From CATQGW01 sp965242565 (lineage in GTDB: Bacteria > Chloroflexota > Dehalococcoidia > Bin125), in contig OZ251457.1 in the NCBI GenBank assembly GCA_965242565.1, forward strand, positions 1,178,001-1,242,000: DNA of 64,000 nt. Reading direction: 5' to 3'. Shown one piece after another: positions 61,511 through 64,000 of this stretch (the first letter of the stretch is position 1; the number at the start of each line of letters is the position of its first letter). The translations under genes and the position numbers were made by a program. The notes under the pieces were generated by a model. The model saw only the letters and a program-made list of their open reading frames with translations. It did not search any database and was not told the origin of the DNA.

Positions 61511-62194
61511 GGGGCGGTGGGAAACTCCTGTTGCCGGCGGAGCTGGTTAAATTCGTCATTCCCGCCTTGCGCGGGAATCCATACGGCGGGCGTATCGGGA
61601 TGACCTGCGTACGGGCGTTGGGGGATGGCTCGGGTCCCTGGTGCTGTGAACGGAGTTGGGTTTGGGCCCCAGATCAAGTCTGGGGCGACGGAGGGGGCAC
61701 CGGGGCGGCGGAAGGGGGCGATGTGAAACTCCCGTTGCGGGCGGAGCTGGTTAAATTCGTCATTCCCGTCTTGCGCGGGAATCCATACGGCGGGCGTATC
61801 GGGATGACCTGCGTACGGGCGTTGGGGGATGGCTCGGGTCCCTGGTGCTGTGAACGGAGTTGGGTTTGGGCCCCAGATCAAGTCTGGGGCGACGGAGGGG
61901 GCACCGGGGCGGCGGAAGGGGCGCGGGGGCGGGAAGGGCGGGATTTGGGGGCGGCTCGGGGCCGATTCCCGCTCGGGGGCGGGAATGACAGATTTTGTGT
62001 GGCGGGAATGACGGGGGATGGGGGAATGACGGATTTTGTGGCGGGTATGGCGGAGTGCAGCACATGCGGGTATGGCGGAGTGCAGCACGTGCGGGTATGG
62101 CGGAGTGCAGCACGTGCGGGTATGACGGGAGTGGGGTACGCGCGGGTATGACGAGGGTGCGGTAAGCGCTGATGCGGCGGGGTAGAGGGTGCGC
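61511..62194. repeat. Intergenic repeat cluster: 204-base tandem duplication and 25-base tandem repeat
   Basis: Two nearly identical direct copies, about 61521-61724 and 61725-61928. Each contains a hairpin (ATTCCCG-CCTTG-CGCGGGAAT), GGCGGGCGTATCGGGATGAC, GCTGTGAACGGAGTTGGG and a family A palindrome (61667-61685, 61871-61889). A family C palindrome is at 61965-61986. At 62041-62115 a 25-base unit starting GCGGGTATGGCGGAGTGCAG is repeated three times. No gene is supported. Confidence 0.85.
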
Positions 62195-63481
62195 TTAGGT
62201 GAGGGCTTCGTAGGTGTGTTTTTGGAAGCGCTCGGCGAGGTCGGCCATGGGGTTGAACTGGTACATGAAGACGTGGGTGAAGAAGAGGCCGATCAGGTCC
62301 TCCACCGGATCCACGAAGAACCAGGTGCCGGCCGCGCCGCCCCAGCCGTAGGTGCCCGGCGAGCCGGGCAGCGCGCCGGTGCCGATCGTCTTCAGCGTGC
62401 AGTAGCCGAGGCCGAAGCCGTAGCCGGGGCCGACCGCGAGGTCGATGTCCCAGTCGCCGATGTGGTTGGCGGTCATCAGCTCGATCGTCTTGCGGCCCAA
62501 AATGCGCGCGCCGTCCAGTTCGCCACCGTTGAGCAGCATCTGGGCGAAGCGGGTGTAGGCCGCCGGCGTCATCAGCACGCCGCCGAAGAGGCCGTTGCCG
62601 GAGACCTGCTTGCCCAGCGACTCGCGCACCTTCTCGCTGTCCTCGGGGCGCTCGCGCGGGATCAGCTCGCCCTCCTGCCCCCAGTGGTGGTTGGTGACCA
62701 GCCGCTCGGCCTGCGAGGGCGGGCAGTAGAAGCCGCAGTCCTCCACGCCGAGCGGCGCGAAGATGCGCTCCTGCAGCAGCGTGTCGAGCGATTGCCCCGT
62801 CGCGCGCTCGAGCAGCACCGTGAGCACGTCGAAGTCGAAGCCGTACTCCCAGCCCGCGCCGGGCTGGCGCGCGTTGGGCAGCACGGCGGCGGCCAGCACC
62901 ATGTCCTCGTGGACGCGATTCGGGTCGGCTTCGCCCAGGTCGTTGGCGGAGAAGCCGGAGCCGTCCCAGACCAGGTTGAGCAGCGGCGCGAGGGTCGCCG
63001 GCATGTTGCCCATTGAGGGCAGCCCGGAGGTCATCGTCATCAGGTCGCGGATCGTGATTTGCCGCGTCATCGGCTGGGTCGCGCCGAGCGCGAGCGGCTG
63101 GCCGCGCACCTGCTGCATGGACGCGAGCGGTGCGAGCACCTCGCGCCCCTCGAACTCCGGCAGCCAGTTGGTGATCGGATGGTCGAGGAAGAACAGGCCG
63201 TCCTCCTGCAGCGCCATCGTCAGCGCCGCGACGACCGGCTTGGTCTGCGAGTACATGCGGAAGAGCGCGTCCATCGGCAGCGGGTTGCGGCGCTCGATGT
63301 CGAGGTGTCCGTGGACGCCGGTGTGGGCGATCTTGCCGTGCCGCGCGACGACGGTAACCACGCCGGGCACGGCGGCGTTGTCGACGGCGGCTGCCATGGT
63401 GGAGTCGATTCGCGCGAGCCGCGCGGAGTCGAAGCCGACCTCCTCGGGGCTGGCGACGGGCAATCCGGCGAAATCAGGCAT
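62195..63481 (-). CDS. Serine hydrolase of the beta-lactamase class C / EstB esterase family
   Basis: A 428-residue protein with the S-x-x-K catalytic motif in FRMYSQTKPVVAAL (about 77-80). The Tyr motif is EYGFDFDVL (about 212), and the third motif region YGWGGAAGTWF replaces the K-T-G of true beta-lactamases, as in EstB-type esterases. No signal peptide, so it is likely a cytosolic ester or amide hydrolase rather than an antibiotic-resistance enzyme. A TATCCT -10-like hexamer lies about 40 bases before the ATG, and GAGAGG is upstream. Confidence 0.88.
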   Translation of the reverse strand: MPDFAGLPVASPEEVGFDSARLARIDSTMAAAVDNAAVPGVVTVVARHGKIAHTGVHGHLDIERRNPLPMDALFRMYSQTKPVVAALTMALQEDGLFFLDHPITNWLPEFEGREVLAPLASMQQVRGQPLALGATQPMTRQITIRDLMTMTSGLPSMGNMPATLAPLLNLVWDGSGFSANDLGEADPNRVHEDMVLAAAVLPNARQPGAGWEYGFDFDVLTVLLERATGQSLDTLLQERIFAPLGVEDCGFYCPPSQAERLVTNHHWGQEGELIPRERPEDSEKVRESLGKQVSGNGLFGGVLMTPAAYTRFAQMLLNGGELDGARILGRKTIELMTANHIGDWDIDLAVGPGYGFGLGYCTLKTIGTGALPGSPGTYGWGGAAGTWFFVDPVEDLIGLFFTHVFMYQFNPMADLAERFQKHTYEALT

Positions 63482-63603
63482 GGGGTGGTTCCTCTCCGGC
63501 TGGTTTGCGCGTAGACAGGATAGACGCAGCGCAACAAGCGGATCGCGGTGTGGTGCAGGCGGTACCCTGCGGACCGCGCATGACCGTGTATGGGGAGGGC
63601 GAG

Positions 63604-64000
63604 ATGAGCAACCACGAAACGGACCGGGGTATTCGGGATCGGGTGTGCGTGATCGGGGTGGGCGAGACGGAGTACACGAAGCACGGGCGGATTGGGCGTC
63701 CGGAGTTTCGGCTGGCGTTGGAGGCGATTCTGGCGGCCTGCGCGGACGCGGGGCTGGATCCGCGACAGATCGACGGATTTTCCTCGTACTCGGCCGATCG
63801 CAACGACCCGAATCGGCTCTCGACGGCGCTGGATCTGCCGCACTACGGGTTTGCGAGCATGGTGTACGGCGGGGGCGGCGGGGGCGTCTGCGCGGCGATC
63901 GGGAACGCGGCGGCGGGCATTCACGCGGGGTACGCGCGGTTTGTGGTGGTCTACCGCGCGCTGGCGCAGGGCGAGTTCGGACGCTTCGGGCTGAGTCGTC
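63604..64000 (+). CDS. Thiolase-family protein (lipid-transfer/acetyl-CoA acetyltransferase type), 5' part
   Basis: The first 132 codons of a thiolase-fold protein that continues beyond the window. RDRVCVIGVGETEYTKHGR and EAILAACADAGLDPRQIDGF are the typical N-terminus of SCP-x-like thiolases. The Cys in GGGGGVCAAIGNAAAGI (about 98) lies at the active-site position. GGGGAGGGCGAG precedes the ATG and a TACCCT -10-like hexamer is about 40 bases upstream. Probably part of a catabolic acyl-CoA pathway, often paired with a DUF35 OB-fold partner that would lie beyond the edge. Confidence 0.85.
   Translation, partial: MSNHETDRGIRDRVCVIGVGETEYTKHGRIGRPEFRLALEAILAACADAGLDPRQIDGFSSYSADRNDPNRLSTALDLPHYGFASMVYGGGGGGVCAAIGNAAAGIHAGYARFVVVYRALAQGEFGRFGLSR

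Noticed and set aside
62041..62128. Short direct repeats considered as a CRISPR array
   Set aside because: The 25-base units are directly adjacent with no spacers, and no cas genes are present.
62195..63481. Beta-lactamase (antibiotic resistance) reading of the serine hydrolase
   Set aside because: It lacks a signal peptide and the K-T-G motif; the third motif is of the EstB esterase type.
1..64000. tRNA, rRNA, tmRNA and RNase P RNA genes
   Set aside because: No convincing cloverleaf or conserved core was seen by eye; a covariance search would be needed to exclude them.

Overview
The window is a high-GC bacterial chromosome segment from what looks like a SAR202-type or related Chloroflexota. 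This assignment is inferred from gene content only, since there is no rRNA or other marker gene. The supporting signs are a catabolic gene set typical of that group (CaiB/BaiF CoA-transferases, enoyl-CoA hydratase, amidohydrolase, enolase-superfamily dehydratase, thiolase, EstB-like serine hydrolase, large alpha/beta hydrolase), together with selA, mutS2, FecCD-type cobalamin uptake, and many intergenic palindromic repeats.

Layout. 1-6 kb: a secreted Ig/Calx-beta-type protein that runs off the left edge, a GNAT acetyltransferase, enoyl-CoA hydratase, tag, a pair of 161-residue four-helix membrane paralogues, and coaE. 6-15 kb is an accessory islet: a double-domain CaiB protein, a duplicated PIN-type toxin-antitoxin module (second copy decayed), a 991-residue adenine DNA methyltransferase with a degenerate nuclease-like N-terminus, a DUF2283 protein, a frameshifted CaiB, and another PIN toxin-antitoxin pair. 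15-21 kb: amidohydrolase, alpha/beta hydrolase, MFS transporter and two small membrane paralogues. 21-32 kb is mostly core: serA plus a class V aminotransferase, the selA/LigB-like/mutS2 operon, and recJ-fabF. 33-35 kb: a predicted membrane-spanning HEPN/Ig protein whose base composition differs from its neighbours, then an HtpX-like protease. 35-46 kb: NAD(P)HX repair enzyme, acpS, a very large secreted repeat protein split by a 12-C tract, folD with a repeat insertion, prfB with the classical programmed +1 frameshift, and a secreted gluzincin protease. 46-51 kb: three tandem Uma2 genes and a cobalamin-riboswitch-controlled btuF-btuC pair. 51-64 kb: an IS30-type transposase, ThuA-like protein, two paralogous VWA-domain secreted proteins, an enolase-superfamily dehydratase, a GmrSD-like DUF262/HNH protein, a small membrane protein, an EstB-like hydrolase and the start of a thiolase.

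Genes that appear to work together: serA with the aminotransferase (serine/glycine supply); selA, the LigB-like gene and mutS2 as an overlapping transcription unit; recJ-fabF; nnrD-acpS; prfB with the protease; btuF-btuC under a B12 riboswitch. Nearly every intergenic gap over 300 bases is filled with short GC-rich inverted repeats of three recurring families. A longer repeat of about 270-340 bases occurs twice. The best candidate for an undescribed system is the HEPN-TM-Ig protein at 33.0-34.3 kb. The homopolymer tracts near the 5' ends of both large secreted-protein genes are the best candidates for phase-variable switches.
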